A stretch of DNA of 64,000 nucleotides from Azolla caroliniana (taxonomy: Eukaryota; Polypodiophyta), in NCBI GenBank assembly GCA_043228905.1, contig JBHGNT010000012.1, positions 14,198,001 to 14,262,000 of the forward strand. Reading direction: 5' to 3'. The number at the start of each line of letters is the position of its first letter. The stretch's first letter is position 1. The notes beneath the pieces are model-generated. The model was not told the origin of the DNA, made no database searches, and worked only from the letters and a program-made list of their open reading frames with translations. This document shows positions 1-12,200 of the stretch, piece by piece. The position numbers and the translations under genes are program-made.

Positions 1-3000
1 CATGTACTCCGCCTCCGTGGTTGACAACGCAACCGTCTTCTGCAGCCTCGACTGCCACGAAACAACTCCCCCTGCATACGTCATCACATACCCTGATGTG
101 GACCGGCTGGTATCTACATCAGCCGACATATCCGAATCGGTAAAGCCGTCGAGTTCGGGCTTACCGGAGCCGAATCGGAGGCACACGTTTGTCGTGCCCT
201 TCAGGTATCAGAGTATCCACTTGGCCGCGTTCCAGTGCTCTTTGCCGGGATTGCTCATGTACCGGCTCACCACTCCGACTGCATATCCTATGTCCGGTCT
301 TGTACACACCATTGCGTACATCAAGCTTCCGACGGCAGAGGCATATGGTACTTTCATCATGTCCTCCTTCTCAGCCTTTGTCTTGGGGCTTTGCTTGCTG
401 GACAACTTGCAGTTTGTCGGGAGGGTTGACCCGACCGGTCTTGCTTCCGACATGTTGAACCGGTGAAGCACCTTTGTCACGTACTTCTCCTGTGACAGCC
501 ACAACTGCTTCTTCTTCCGGACCCGGATGATGTGCATCCCTAGTATTTGCCTCGCCGGACCCAGGTCCTTCATTGAGAAGGTTCGGTGAAGCGCTTTCTT
601 CAGCATCCATATCTTGACCTGGTCCCGTCCAACGATCAACATGTCGTCCACGTACAGGAGGAGTATTAGAAAGTCTCCTCCTTCGAACTTCTTCACAAAC
701 ACGCAGTGATCGGACTGCGTTTTGTGGTACCCTTCGTCGGTCATGAAAGAGTCGAACTTCTGGTACCATTGCCGGGGAGCCTGCTTCAGTCCGTAAAGGC
801 TCTTCTTCAACCGGCATACCAGGTGCTCCTTCCCTTTCTTCTCGAATCCTTCCGGTTGCTGCATGTAGATCTCTTCTTCGAGGTCACCGTGAAGGAATGC
901 CGTCTTCACGTCCATCTGTTCTACCTCGAGGTCCATGCTTGCCGCTATGCTCAGCACCGTCCGGATGGAGGTCATCTTCACTACCGGGGCAAATATCTCG
1001 TCGAAGTCGACGCCCTTCTTCTGCTGGAACCCCTTCACCACGATCCTGGCTTTGTATCTCGGGGGGTTTCCGGCATCTCCCGGTTTCAGCTTGAACACCC
1101 ACTTGTTTCGAAGTGCCCGCTTTCCTTTCGGCAACTCCACAAGTTCATATGTGTGGTTCTCATGCAGGGAATCCATCTCCTCCTGCATGGCACTTAACCA
1201 CCTGCGGCTATGGGTGTCAAGCTTTGCTTCTTCAAAACTCTCCGGCTCCCCCTCGTCGGTTAGCAGCACGTGCTCTGGTTCTGGAAATCTCCGGGGGGCC
1301 CTTCTCTCTCTTAGAGGATATCTCCGTTCCGGAGCTTCGGTAACCGGCTCCTCCGTTTCCTCTTCATCCGAATCCATTTCGGGATCAGGGCCGGTTCCGG
1401 TATCAGTTTCATCTTCCTCGGCCGGTTCTGTTTCTTCATTGTCTTCGGCCGGATCCTCGAGTGCGAACCGGTCCCTTGCCGGTCGGGACTGCTCCTCATA
1501 GAGTTGATCCTCACCGGTCGACTTGGAGCTCTTCATCTTCTTCTCCGACTCCCAGTCGGCGAGTGTCTTGTCCTCCATGAAGATGATATCACGACTCCGG
1601 AATATCTTTTTGTCGACCGGGTCCCATACTCGGTAGCCGAACTCGTCATCGTCGTAACCGAGGAATATGCATGGCCGGGTCTTTGGATCTAGCTTTCCTC
1701 TCCGGTCCTTTGCCACATGCACATATGCGAGACACCCGAACACCTTCAGATGCCGGTAGGATACTTCCCTACCGGTCCACACTCTCTGCGGCGTGTCTCC
1801 GTCCAAAGGTACTGAGGGTGATCTGTTTATCACGTATGTCGCCGTCGACATTGCCTCAGCCCAAAACCCCTTGGGTAATTTCGCATGCGCCAGCATACTC
1901 CGGACCCTCTCCATTATGGTCCGGTTCATCCTCTCGGCCAGCCCGTTCAGTTCCGGCGTCTTCGGCACAGTAAACTCGAGCCGGATTCCCTTCGAGCGAC
2001 AATACTCCTCGAACTGCCCCCGGTATTCCCCTCCGTTATCCGCTCGTATCGCTTTCAGCTTCTTGCCGGATTCCCTTTCCACTCTCGCGTGGAGTTCTTT
2101 GAAGACGCGCAACACTTGGTCCTTTGTCTTCAACGGTGCCGTCCACAGCTTCTGGCTGTGGTCATCAATGAATGTCACGAAGTACTGGGCTCCGCCAAGT
2201 GACTTCGTTTCTACTTGACACACGTCAGTGTGCACCAACTCCAATGGTGCGCTACGTCTCGTCGGTGGCCTTGAGTGGAAGGAGGTTCGGTTCTGCTTAC
2301 CGGCCAGGCAATCGGTGCACTTCTCCACGTGCACATGCTTCACTGGAATAAGGTTGTCTTCTGCAAGCCTCTTCATCCCCTTCTCACTCATGTGGCACAG
2401 TCTCTTGTGCCACAGCTCACCGGCAGTGTCGGCTGCCACGTTCAACTCCTCCGGACACAACCAGGCACTCATAAGGTACAGTGTGTTGACTTTCCGGGCC
2501 CGAGCCACTATCAGGCTCCCCTTGCTGAACTTCATTACGCCGTTCCGGATGCTACCTGTGTAGCCTTCATCGTCTAGCCTCCCGGCCGAAATCAGGTTCA
2601 AACGAACCTCCGGAACGTGTCGGACATCCTTCAGCAACATTTTGCATCCGGTCGAGGTTGTCAACCACACGTCTCCTATGCCGACAATCCGGCACGTACC
2701 TTCATTTCCCATCCGAACACAGCCATGCTCACCGACTGTGTAGGATGAGAAGTATCTTCTTTCCGGGGTCAGGTGGAACGACGCTCCGGAATCGACCACC
2801 CAGGTAGTCTCATCGCCGGCAATGTTTAGTTCACCTTCTTCGGTGATGAGCATGATCTCCTCTTCACTTGCCGCGAGTGCCGTCGTTCCTTTCCGGTCCT
2901 TCCCTCGCCGATCCGAACCATTCCGGTCCGTGGCTCCCCGGTAAACACCGTTCCGTTCCGAAGACTTCTTCGAATCGGTGTCGTCGGCTCCGTTGTCTTT

Positions 3001-3750
3001 TCGGTAATGCCGACAATTCTTTCGGAAGTGCCCCGGCTTCCCACAGTGGAAGCATGTGGGCCTTCCTCTTGACTGCGACCGGGTCCCCGACTTCTCCCGT
3101 CTTTGCGGACTCCGGTTCCGTTGTCTTCCCCGATCCGATTCGGTAAGCAGCATCTTCGGATCGGAGGCCGGTTCTTTATCTCTCCGACGCGCTTCTTCGT
3201 TCAAAATGCTTGTCTTTACCGTTTGTAGAGACAAGTTATCTTCGGTGCAGGAAGTGCTAAGAGTCACCACCAAGTTCTCCCAGCTTTCCGGCAATGTACA
3301 CATCAGGATGATGGCTTGCATTGCATCCTCCAACGAGAACTTGATCGCCGCAAGCTGGTTCACGAATCCCATGAACGTGATTACGTGTTCCACCATACTC
3401 TCGCCGTCCCGGTACTTGAGGTTCACTATCTTCCTCATCAGGGAGGTCCGGTTCAACGCATTCTTCCTCTCGTAGAGGCCCGACAGCTTCCGCCACATCT
3501 CATATGCGTTGGTGTCGTTCGCCACATGTTGTAGAACGCTCACGTCGACGTATTGCCGAATGGTTGCAACGGCTTTCCGGTTCAGAAGCCTCCATTCCGT
3601 CTCAAGTACCCCCTTGGGTATTTCCGACCTGTCAATCGGTTCATACAGGTCCCGAACAATGAGCAGATCCTCCATCTTTATCTTCTAGTCGGCGTAGTTC
3701 TGCGCATTCAGCACCATCATCCCCGGCTGCCCGCTGCTGCCGCCTTCCAT
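1..3750 (-). pseudogene. copia gag-pol polyprotein, two nonsense codons, 3' end beyond window
   Basis: The polyprotein packages, cleaves, reverse-transcribes and integrates element RNA. The start is taken as the ATG at 3750, 17 bases past the primer binding site. A TAG at 3685-3687 replaces the conserved Trp of the gag N-terminus; the frame then stays open from 3675 to 208 (1155 codons). Domains, counted from 3675: gag (UBN2 type) 1-165; CCHC zinc knuckle near residue 209; aspartic protease with DSGA near 292; integrase zinc region near 420; catalytic Asp near 487 and 545 and Glu in NGLAERMNRT near 580; reverse transcriptase with YVDD near 1007. A TGA at 208-210 interrupts the join to RNase H, which continues in the same frame (CALSTTEAEY-type motif) to position 1. 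Apart from the two stops it is intact. Confidence 0.93.
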
Positions 3751-3766
3751 TTTCTGCACTGCAGTC

Positions 3767-3778
3767 GCTCTGATACCA
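3767..3778 (-). promoter_or_regulatory. tRNA-iMet primer binding site of Y0
   Basis: The minus strand reads TGGTATCAGAGC, the standard plant primer binding site complementary to the 3' end of initiator Met-tRNA. It lies 3 bases inside the LTR edge, which fixes that edge. Confidence 0.93.
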
Positions 3779-3781
3779 GAT

Positions 3782-4049
3782 TGTTGAGAAACTCGGCGCT
3801 TTCCGATCGTTCGCCTCTCGGCCACAACCAAGGAAACACGGATCAATGCAGCAGAAATTGAAAAACACAGAGAGAGACTCGAATGCACAGGGTTTAGCGT
3901 GGAAAACCCTAGACGGGAAAAAACCACGGGAGTGCAAGACTCCAACTATCACTATACGCAGGGAATGTACAATGGCGAGCTGCAAGGCGACGACCTTGAG
4001 CTCGCTGTCCTCGCCACAGACGGCGGTATTACACAGAGGCGTCGACCTC

Positions 4050-4084
<35 letters not shown>

Positions 4085-4422
4085 GCTGCTCTCACTTCGC
4101 TCCCTCTAAGTGGAAAACAGAAAAATGAGCAACAACAACAAACTGTTTGCCCTAAATCATATTTATACACATATGACTTTCGGGCTATTTACAACTATAG
4201 CCTCAAGGGCCCTTGGCAAACATATTCACAAATATGTCCCCGCATCCGGATCTCTCTCCGGGTACATTCGTCATCCGGCTCCGTAACCGGGGTCTTCATC
4301 ATCCGGCTCCGTAGCCGGGGTCTTCATCATCCGGATCTGATACCGGGTTCTCCTCATTCGGGTCCTCATTCCCGATTCCCGGACATCCGACCATCCCATC
4401 CGGAGGGACCGTAATCCCAACA
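3782..4422 (-). repeat. 5' LTR of Y0
   Basis: The sequence begins TGTTGAG and ends CCAACA on the plus strand. It is 641 bp and lies next to the primer binding site. It carries a CT run (about 4056-4082), a TATAAATA box on the minus strand near 4160, and CCGG-rich direct repeats (about 4240-4380) in the U3 part. The same plan recurs in Y1 and Y2 LTRs. Confidence 0.9.
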
Positions 4423-5480
4423 TGTACAAATGTTCTAGTGAATGAGCATGTCCATAATAAATGTGGGACTCTTTCCAATCGTCCACCACATCTTGCACAA
4501 TGCGGTAAGGCTATCAATGTCTTTTGAAGATTTGACCCAATCGGGAGCATACCCAATAGGCATCTCCATAGGAATACCCGTTGCTTAAGTGGAAGACCAT
4601 AGCTCCATAAGCTTGTAAGTTGGTTTTTCCACCAGGATTGTGTTTTGTGTATGTGTCACAATGCATTTGCATGTTCGTGAAACCACGGGTCCTGTTGCAA
4701 CAACATATACACTAAATGTGTTGTAATCTTATTCATTGGAATAACAATGTTTCCTTTTTGTAACATCCAATCCTGAATCTTGTGATCTCCATCTAGAGAT
4801 GGCACAAGTACTAAAGAAAGTACCAACTTTGTGACTTGATTCTAGATAATGCAATGATGTGACCCAAGACTCTAACAACATGTCATGTCATTGAAGCCTA
4901 ATAGGTGACCTTGGTCATTTACCACATCTGCAATTGATTTCAACCCCTTCTTTGCTAAAAGATAAGATTTCCTAGGCTCGTGTTCAACCAATGACCATGG
5001 GAATATAGCACTCCAATGTAAGCTTTCGAGGCGTAATGAGTTCCCTAATTCTGAATTCTTGACTCTCCATTTTATGTGCTGCAATGCTTCCTTCAAGTGC
5101 TTTAGAAGCTTTGACCTAAATGGACAACCTTTGATGTGCCCCTCAAGCTTTCCAAACACTACATACCAATGGTTAGTATCTCATGAGCCAAATGACTTGG
5201 TTTTCAAATTAGCAAACATATCTAATAGCATTCTAGCCCAAGACTATGTTTGTTCAACAAATTTTGGCAACAAAGTAGCTTTTCTAGCCGACATATTCAA
5301 CTACAAATTAAGAATATTTAGCCCTCCACGTAATCGTGGAGTGCATATCTTCTCTAGTTATAAGAGTCGTACGCCTCTACGTGACTACTTAGAGCACCAA
5401 AAGTTGCTTATGATTTCTGAATTAATCTTTTGTATAATGTGTTTCGGCCAATCAATCATAAATAAGTAATATTGCATGTC
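4423..5480 (-). pseudogene. LINE ORF2 C-terminal remnant
   Basis: Minus-strand translation of 4423-4556 gives a Cys/His-rich segment with CARCGG and HLLWTC, matching the zinc-binding region found after reverse transcriptase in plant LINEs. Further upstream, 4872-5159 resembles the region before it (LAKKGLKSIADVVN), and 5150-5400 contains a TPRLRGGLNI-like segment, in several frames. The remnant is broken by frameshifts, and its far 3' end is cut by Y0 at 4422. It cannot be active. Assignment rests on motifs remembered from the family. Confidence 0.7.
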
Positions 5481-5507
5481 CTCAATCTGACATGGAGTGG
5501 CCATGTT

Positions 5508-5868
5508 GAAACCGTGGTTTAAACGGTATAACACTTTACTATTTTCTTAAAAACTTTCTTTAATATTTTTTGAACATTTTCATTTCTAAGCCTAATACAT
5601 TTTAGGAAAAATCTATAAATTTTTGAAAAATTAAAATTTGAAATATCAAATATTTTATAATTTTATAATTGAATTTAAGAATTTAAGAATTTTGAATTTT
5701 GAACTACGAAACCGTGGTTTTAACGGTTTGAGAATCTCTAAAATCGTTATGTTTGAGTTTAGATTTTTTAAATGGTTTTGTTCGAACGGTTTTAGTTTAA
5801 ACCATTTTGTGGTTCAGTTTAAGTTTGACATTCTCGAATCGAACTAAACTATTGCCGATTGTTATTCA
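5508..5868. repeat. degenerate hAT transposon end
   Basis: Repeated AAACCG/CGGTTT-like words, for example at 5508-5525 and 5707-5725, lead up to CCGATTGTTA at 5854-5864. This is the same terminal decamer and the same subterminal style as the intact hAT at 40460-45656. No matching left end is seen nearby, so this is a truncated terminus. Confidence 0.5.
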
Positions 5869-6048
5869 TTACATAGCGATATATCCACTACGAGCATTTC
5901 ATTAATAACCACTAGATTACCCAATAGTTAAACAGTTTAAGTTTGACTATTCTCGAATCAAACTGAACTATTGCCGATTGTTATTCATTACATAGGGATA
6001 TATCCACTATGAGCATTTCATTAATAACCACTAGATTACCCAATAGTT
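5815..6048. repeat. 118-bp tandem duplication
   Basis: Two adjacent copies, about 5815-5930 and 5933-6048, differ by a few substitutions and a one-base indel. Each contains the hAT-like terminal CCGATTGTTA followed by the same flank, so the end of the element and its neighbour DNA were duplicated together. Confidence 0.85.
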
Positions 6049-8600
6049 CAATTTTATTCAAGTGTATCTAGATTGACCTTATCCTTTGATCTAATGAGGA
6101 TCATCGAGGCCAACATTTCACCTGGAAATCTCAATAATTTGGCCTATGCGATTATTTTCTATTGTTTGTAATATTATACTAACCATATCTACGACCAAGT
6201 AATCAATTTGTAAGGATTTTCTTTGAAACATTTGTCACAATGGATGTTGATGATTTAGAACACAATGCATGGCCTCAAATTGAGCACATAAAATAATTAG
6301 CATCCTATTGATATTAACCCACATGATAATGTTTCAAATTGTATTAGGTTTTTATTTGTATCGATCTTTACGAGAAAGAAGGTCACAAAACTCTATGGAG
6401 TCACTAATGTGTAAAATCAAGTGCGTTAAACAAATTTGCATATGACTTGTCTACTATAGGGAGAACATAACTTATGGCAAATTCCAATAAAGAAGTTACG
6501 ATACATTGTGTGATTGTCTCTCCTTTCAATGAACTTGCATTTGGCAAGTGGGTTAATCTTTAGGAGGTCAATGTCTATCCATATGCTTGTCATCATTACG
6601 TCAAAACTTTTCGAATCACCATTGTTATGGTTAAGAGAGAAGACAATTCAGGATAAAATAATTGAGAGGTAGGTAGGTGAGATGTCAATAACCACTAATA
6701 TTGAAGCTTTATTTTTTTATTTTTTTTTCGAAGAAAGGGTGCTTCCCGTTAGTTAGGTAAAGTGTCTTTACAGTCCGATATGTACACCAGTAATGTAATC
6801 ATAGACATTCAAAAGTTCTATCTACCACATTACCCTATCTAGCACACTCCTCTCTATTTATCATTAAACTCCTCTAAAACCGATACTAATAAGAAATAGC
6901 AAAATGATATTGTAATGTTTATATATTCCAGGACCACCAATTTGTGTTGGTCATCCTATCACCTGCAAAATTTCGAAAAATACCATGTACCTTCCTGGTT
7001 GGGTTGTCAGGGTAGATATAGCCATTTAGGCGTGGTGTAACACCACTTCAGCAGGCACATTCATATCATTATACCCTGAGTTGCCTCTATCACAATGATA
7101 TTCAATGCTTAGCACAATACCTTTTTGGAGCTTAACATATAGATTTTCATGTTATAAGAGTAACAAATGTTGATAAAATAGTTAGAATCTCAATACAATG
7201 GATCTATTGAAGACGAACATATTGAGTTTGACCCTTGCATGTTTTGTTGCTCAATGAGAAGGTGGTCCACATTAGGGGAATGCAATCATTTGTTCATTTT
7301 GTAGATAATTCTAGATCTGAAGCTCAAAACTTTGATCAACATTAGGGTAATGCAATCGCCAACATCCCAAACATCCACCGTAAACATGAATTAGCATCAA
7401 CCAGACACATAGTCATCTCCATTGAAGCATTAGATTCACCACATAACTTTTCATATGAATAATTTTATTGTGCATTGATTTTTATATAGTAAATAAAAGG
7501 GAAATTTATAAAAATAATTCGCAAAGCATAAGTTAAGGGTAATATCAAACAATATTCCTGGTTTTCACTAGTTGGATTTGGAACATAGTTCTATTAAAGT
7601 ACAAAATTTGGAACATAGTTCAATTCCAGGGCAAACATTTCTATTTGAAATTGTATTTCTAAGCAAGTTATTTGTTAAATAGTTTAGGTTTAAGGATCTC
7701 TTAAACCATTTCATGGTTTGGTTTTAGTTTAATTCTTATGGAAGGTTTGGTCTAAGACTCTTGAACTGAGTTGAACTGTCATCGATTGCTAGTTGTTATT
7801 ACAATCGAATATGTGCTTTGTTTCAATGAAATGTTTTCTATTTTCTCCACAATTTTCTTTATTGAAGTTTGGATTTTTGTCGTGATGTAGTGGAAAACTT
7901 TGATTTGATACTAATATGATTGTTTATTTCTTTAGTTTGTTGATTATATAGGGCACATTTTAACATCAAATTTCTTTTATTTTCTAACACCAATTTGAAT
8001 ATCATAGGTCCCTTTTTGTGCTTTGTTTGATTTGTTGTTTCTTTCCATAGTATTTTATTGTGTCGATTACCAATCTGTAGGTATTCGATGGAATCCATTG
8101 TACATATTGGTGATCACTATCGAAGGAAGGCGTATGCACAAATATGTAGAGTTCCCTTCTCATCATGATTTGTGTCATTTGTCGGTGTTGTTTCCATAGA
8201 TGTTCTAATTGTTACGAGTGAAGCATCATAGATCGGTTGCACATCTATCAAGAGGAAGGCAAGTAAGCATACATTATATAGATATGCGAAATTCGTAGGG
8301 AATCAACACAACGAAAAGGTAGAAAAAGAGGATCGGACCCTACTTTTGTAAATTTGTAGAAAAAGGTACATACTTTTGTAGCTTTGTTTTGGACGAAAAT
8401 GAATAGAAAAGGAATGAAGCAAGGAAACTCGCTAATGAAAGTGAAACTCTCCAAACAAATTTGCTGCTTTAGACAATGGAAAGAAAAGAAATTATTGTTA
8501 ATATTGTTGTGATTTTAAAAAATGGGTTTGTGTGGAATAGTAGTATCAATAGTGTGGGTCAGAGTCTCTTTAAAGTTTAGACTCTTCTTCTCTAACACTG
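6049..8600. other. AT-rich region without supported genes
   Basis: No open frame here looks like a protein. Reading both strands gives only stop-rich or low-complexity translations. About 7670-7800 holds another worn hAT-end-like stretch (alternating AAACC and GGTTT words ending near a TTGTTATTAC). The rest is unassigned and could be worn transposon DNA. Confidence 0.5.
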
Positions 8601-8832
8601 CACGAGCCCATCCACCTCTCCTACACTCTATTTGTCTCGCTGGCTGGCTCTTGAGATAAAGTCACCTCTAGAACACTCACGACCGATGCTAAGCCAGAAT
8701 GGTGTCGCACAAGAACACACCATAATATCCTTCAAATATTTTCCTTGACTACCGAGACCGAAAGGTGAGGGTTGCGGGGACTCCCAACGAGTGTGAAGAT
8801 CGTACCGCACATATTTACATTACGTTAGTATG

Positions 8833-8860
8833 TTCCGGAGTGTTCTGGAGCCTTCCAGAA
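8833..8860 (+). promoter_or_regulatory. six-unit heat-shock-element-like array upstream of the bHLH gene
   Basis: Units occur every 5 bases without a gap: TTC 8833-8835, GAG 8838-8840, TTC 8843-8845, GAG 8848-8850, TTC 8853-8855, GAA 8858-8860. Heat shock factors bind alternating GAA/TTC blocks spaced by two bases. Two units have GAG in place of GAA; the three TTC units and the last GAA are perfect. It lies 364 bases before the bHLH start codon. Binding is inferred, not shown. Confidence 0.55.
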
Positions 8861-8969
8861 ACCCGCCAAATGAGAGTATTTTCGAAGAAAGGAACATAAG
8901 GTCCGGTGAAGTTGGGCGCGTGCCACGCTTACAACTTTCACAACACATAGTGAGACCCCATGGGAAGTG

Positions 8970-8972
<3 letters not shown>

Positions 8973-9012
<40 letters not shown>
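8973..9012 (+). repeat. (CT)20 microsatellite
   Basis: Forty bases of pure CT, 212 bases before the bHLH start codon. CT tracts are common in plant core promoters and 5' leaders, so it probably marks the transcription start region. Confidence 0.95.
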
Positions 9013-9013
<1 letters not shown>

Positions 9014-9223
9014 GGACCTGTCTTTACTCTCTAAGGTCTCTCTTTTCTTCCTTTCTTTCTCTAAGCAATGCTTAGCTTAATCACCCCCAAAAGCCCTGCC
9101 CTAATTGTGGGCAATTAAGCACCACCATAGAGTGATTAGGGGGTTGGATACCGGGCGATTAGAGAGTGATTAGGGAAAACAGAGAGGGAAGTAGCTCACA
9201 AATCCAATTCTTCACCATATCTT

Positions 9224-12200
9224 ATGGTCATGAGAAAATCAGAGAGCATGGGAAAACTCAGAGATTGGTGGCCATCTCCATTATCTCCCTCTCCTTCTCC
9301 CTCTCCTTCTTCTTCCTCCTCAACCTTCATTGGAGCTTCCATGGAGGCTCAGGCTCTAATCCTCCCTAAGACCCACAACCCCAATCATCTGTCAAGACCT
9401 TCTTTCAAGCTAACAAGCTCCAAAGAGCTCAAAGAAGAGCTCCTCAAGCAACTCCATCTCCACAATTGCAGCAATCCTTTCTCTTCCCCACCTTCTTCTT
9501 CCTCCTCCTCTTCCATGAAAGCTCCCATTGTTGTTCATCAGATCAAAAGGTCCAGCATGAAGCCATCTGGGGAATGTCCCAACACCAATAAGGAATATTC
9601 CTCGTCCACCATGGAGGACTCCACATTGTCCAAAGAAGATTCATTGTCCAAGGAAGATTCCGACATCCCGGCCAAGGAGTGTACCCCACCGGGGGGAGGC
9701 CGGGGGCCCAACTCTTCTTCAAAGCGCATGTCACGCCGGGAGGTCCACATTGTGTCCGAGAGAGAGCGGCGCAAAGGCATGACCCACCTCTATGCCACTC
9801 TCCATTCCCTCCTTCCTGATGCTAAACCCAAGGTAAAGAAGATCACACCCCATCTCAATCCTTCTAATACATATAAATTGCTTTCTTTTCCGAGATAATT
9901 TGGTCGATCTGAGCCCATACCATTCGTTATTCATTCGAGATTGAATTTCACGGCATTTACATGGGGGCATTGTCCCACACAAAATGTTGATGGGCCCAAG
10001 AGGAGATCGAGGTCTTGTTTTTGTCTAAATTGTGGTATCATTAAATAACGTTTGTCCATATCGATCTAGCTAATCAATCGGATTGTGTACCCGATTGAAT
10101 TGAACTCGTGTGGTTGTCCCCGGATATTTACATGTACCCAATTTGAAGTGTTAAGGGTTCTCTTTCAGACTTCTAGGCACCATTTTCCTTAATCTGTCTT
10201 AAGGGTAAGTCTAATGTCAAAGCTTCACCATAACAAGGCCATACTTCCCCTAAATACCTCTCAACACTATGAATTTCAGTGAAATGCCAGCCACTGAATT
10301 CTGGAATTCGGGTCTGTAAAGACAAGTGCTTCTCGTGGCATTTTTCGATGCTAATGCATATGAAGAGTTCAACCCCTTAAGTATCTCACGCTTGATTAAT
10401 CTTAATCCGCATTTGGAAGCCGACAAATTATCAAGCTAAATGCATAGGTTTTCTTCTTATTATATTATTCTATGCTAGTTTACGAATAATCGAGTTAATT
10501 TGCAATCTTATTACCAAGGATTAAAATTAATTGAAGGAGAGAAGAGGATAACTTTTCTTGTGGTTGTTAAGAATGCAACTTGCAAGTGTAAGTATAATTT
10601 GGTAATGCAACACAAGCATCCACAAAGGAATTGTCCTAGTAAGTTCTTGGTTTTATGGGAATCCCAAAAATTGCTTCTATCTCGGGAATTTCTTCAAGTT
10701 AGAGTGGGATTCTTGGAAGTATGGCATAGTTAGTTGAGTGGCATTTTGATCAATTTCACTTATCTTGATCAATGAAACACTTTGTGTGGATCTAGGAAAC
10801 AGTGTAGATGGGACATGGTAACTAGAAATTGAAGTTCATTGAACAAAACATTTGCCCACTTGGAGCTCCTAGAAAGGCTCAATAGAGAAATCTAGTATGT
10901 TTACTTGTAGGTGTTATCTGGAACATAATATTGAAATGTAAGGACAAGTGAGCCTTTGAGGGACAAGAATACCTCGTTATTACCATCGTACCAAACTAGG
11001 GATGCGGATCCTCGTAGTTTGTAGTTGGCCAAAACTTGCTAATAATATTGTGTGGAAAGATGAATGGATTTAAGTGGCACAATGTGGAGAAACTCAATCT
11101 CAAACCTCCTAATGTATTTTAATTGTGAATTAATTTCCAGGTAGACAGATGCACAGTCTTGACAGAAGCCATGGATTACATTCTCCTTCTACGCGCACAA
11201 GTCGAAGATCTTGAGCAACAGAAGATGGAATTTGTAATGTCTCTAGGTGAACAATATGGTTGTCCCTTCGACAATTTGGGGGAACTAGGTGGGGATATTC
11301 ATGATGGCACTAGTTCCTCAATGGAGAACACGTTAGGGATACTAATGATGAGCGAGGAGAGAAGAGAGGAACTATTGTCGGTCGCGGATGTCTGTGTTAG
11401 GTTTCGTGGGCGTGAAGATGCATTCATCACTCTCAAGAGTCCCAAGAAGAAAGGAGTGTGGTCCGAGATCCTACAAATCTTAGATGACCATGACATGGAG
11501 GTTCTCAATGTTACCCTTTCTAGGTCGGACCATGATATGGATCATCATTGCATGCATGCACGGGTAATCATCATCATCTTCTTCTTCTTCTTCTTAAATT
11601 ATTTGTCAATCACATTAATGCAATGCGTAGATTGCTTAAAACTTGATGGATGCTAAATCATTAGATTCTAAATTTACCTAAAATTATATATCTTTAAGTG
11701 TATCAAACATGGGTATGCTAGGGTTAGTTTTTTAAGTAAGCACTAAACTTAATAACACAAGGTGGGGAGGGGGGGGGGGTTGCTTTTAAGGATAAGTCCA
11801 ACAATTTTTATCATTTCTCTTCGATGATGGGGCTACTACATATAATAATGACAATTTATTAGTTTCCCGTAAGTATAAGTACTCAAATTTATGATGATAT
11901 GCTCATCACTCTACCGAAAACCGATGAAAGCTTTGGGTAAGTGGATGCTACTTACTCATTTAACTCTTAGAAAATCATTAAATGTAAAGCCAGATAGGTG
12001 TACAATGGGTGACTTTATTATATGAGCGAGCTATCTATTTATGGGATTATCGGGACAAAAATAAACCAAAACACCCTTTTAAAGTGCAAGTACTAGAATC
12101 CAGAACAATGGAATAAATAAATAAATCTAACCTTACTGAGGCAATGTGGTCCTATTGCCATAACATGTGAAAACTATATGTTGGTAGATGATGCTATTAG

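Larger units (their letters stand above)
1..4422 (-). mobile_element. Ty1/copia retrotransposon Y0, 5' part (cut by window edge)
   Basis: A copia-type LTR element read on the minus strand. The 5' LTR (3782-4422), a primer binding site matching initiator Met-tRNA (3767-3778) and the gag-pol frame down to RNase H are present. The 3' LTR lies left of position 1. Domain order gag, protease, integrase, reverse transcriptase, RNase H defines copia. It sits next to LINE sequence at 4423, so it probably inserted into that LINE; the target duplication cannot be checked without the other end. Two copies of a related family (Y1 at 31490, Y2 at 53551) lie in the same window. Confidence 0.95.

Noticed and set aside
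706-1501. Open frames on the plus strand opposite the Y0 pol gene
   Set aside because: They are antisense by-products of GC-rich copia coding; the same shadow frames recur opposite Y1 and Y2 pol and have no domain.
10500-10733. 77-codon open frame
   Set aside because: It lies inside intron 1 of the bHLH gene, has no motif, and AT-rich plant introns give such frames by chance.
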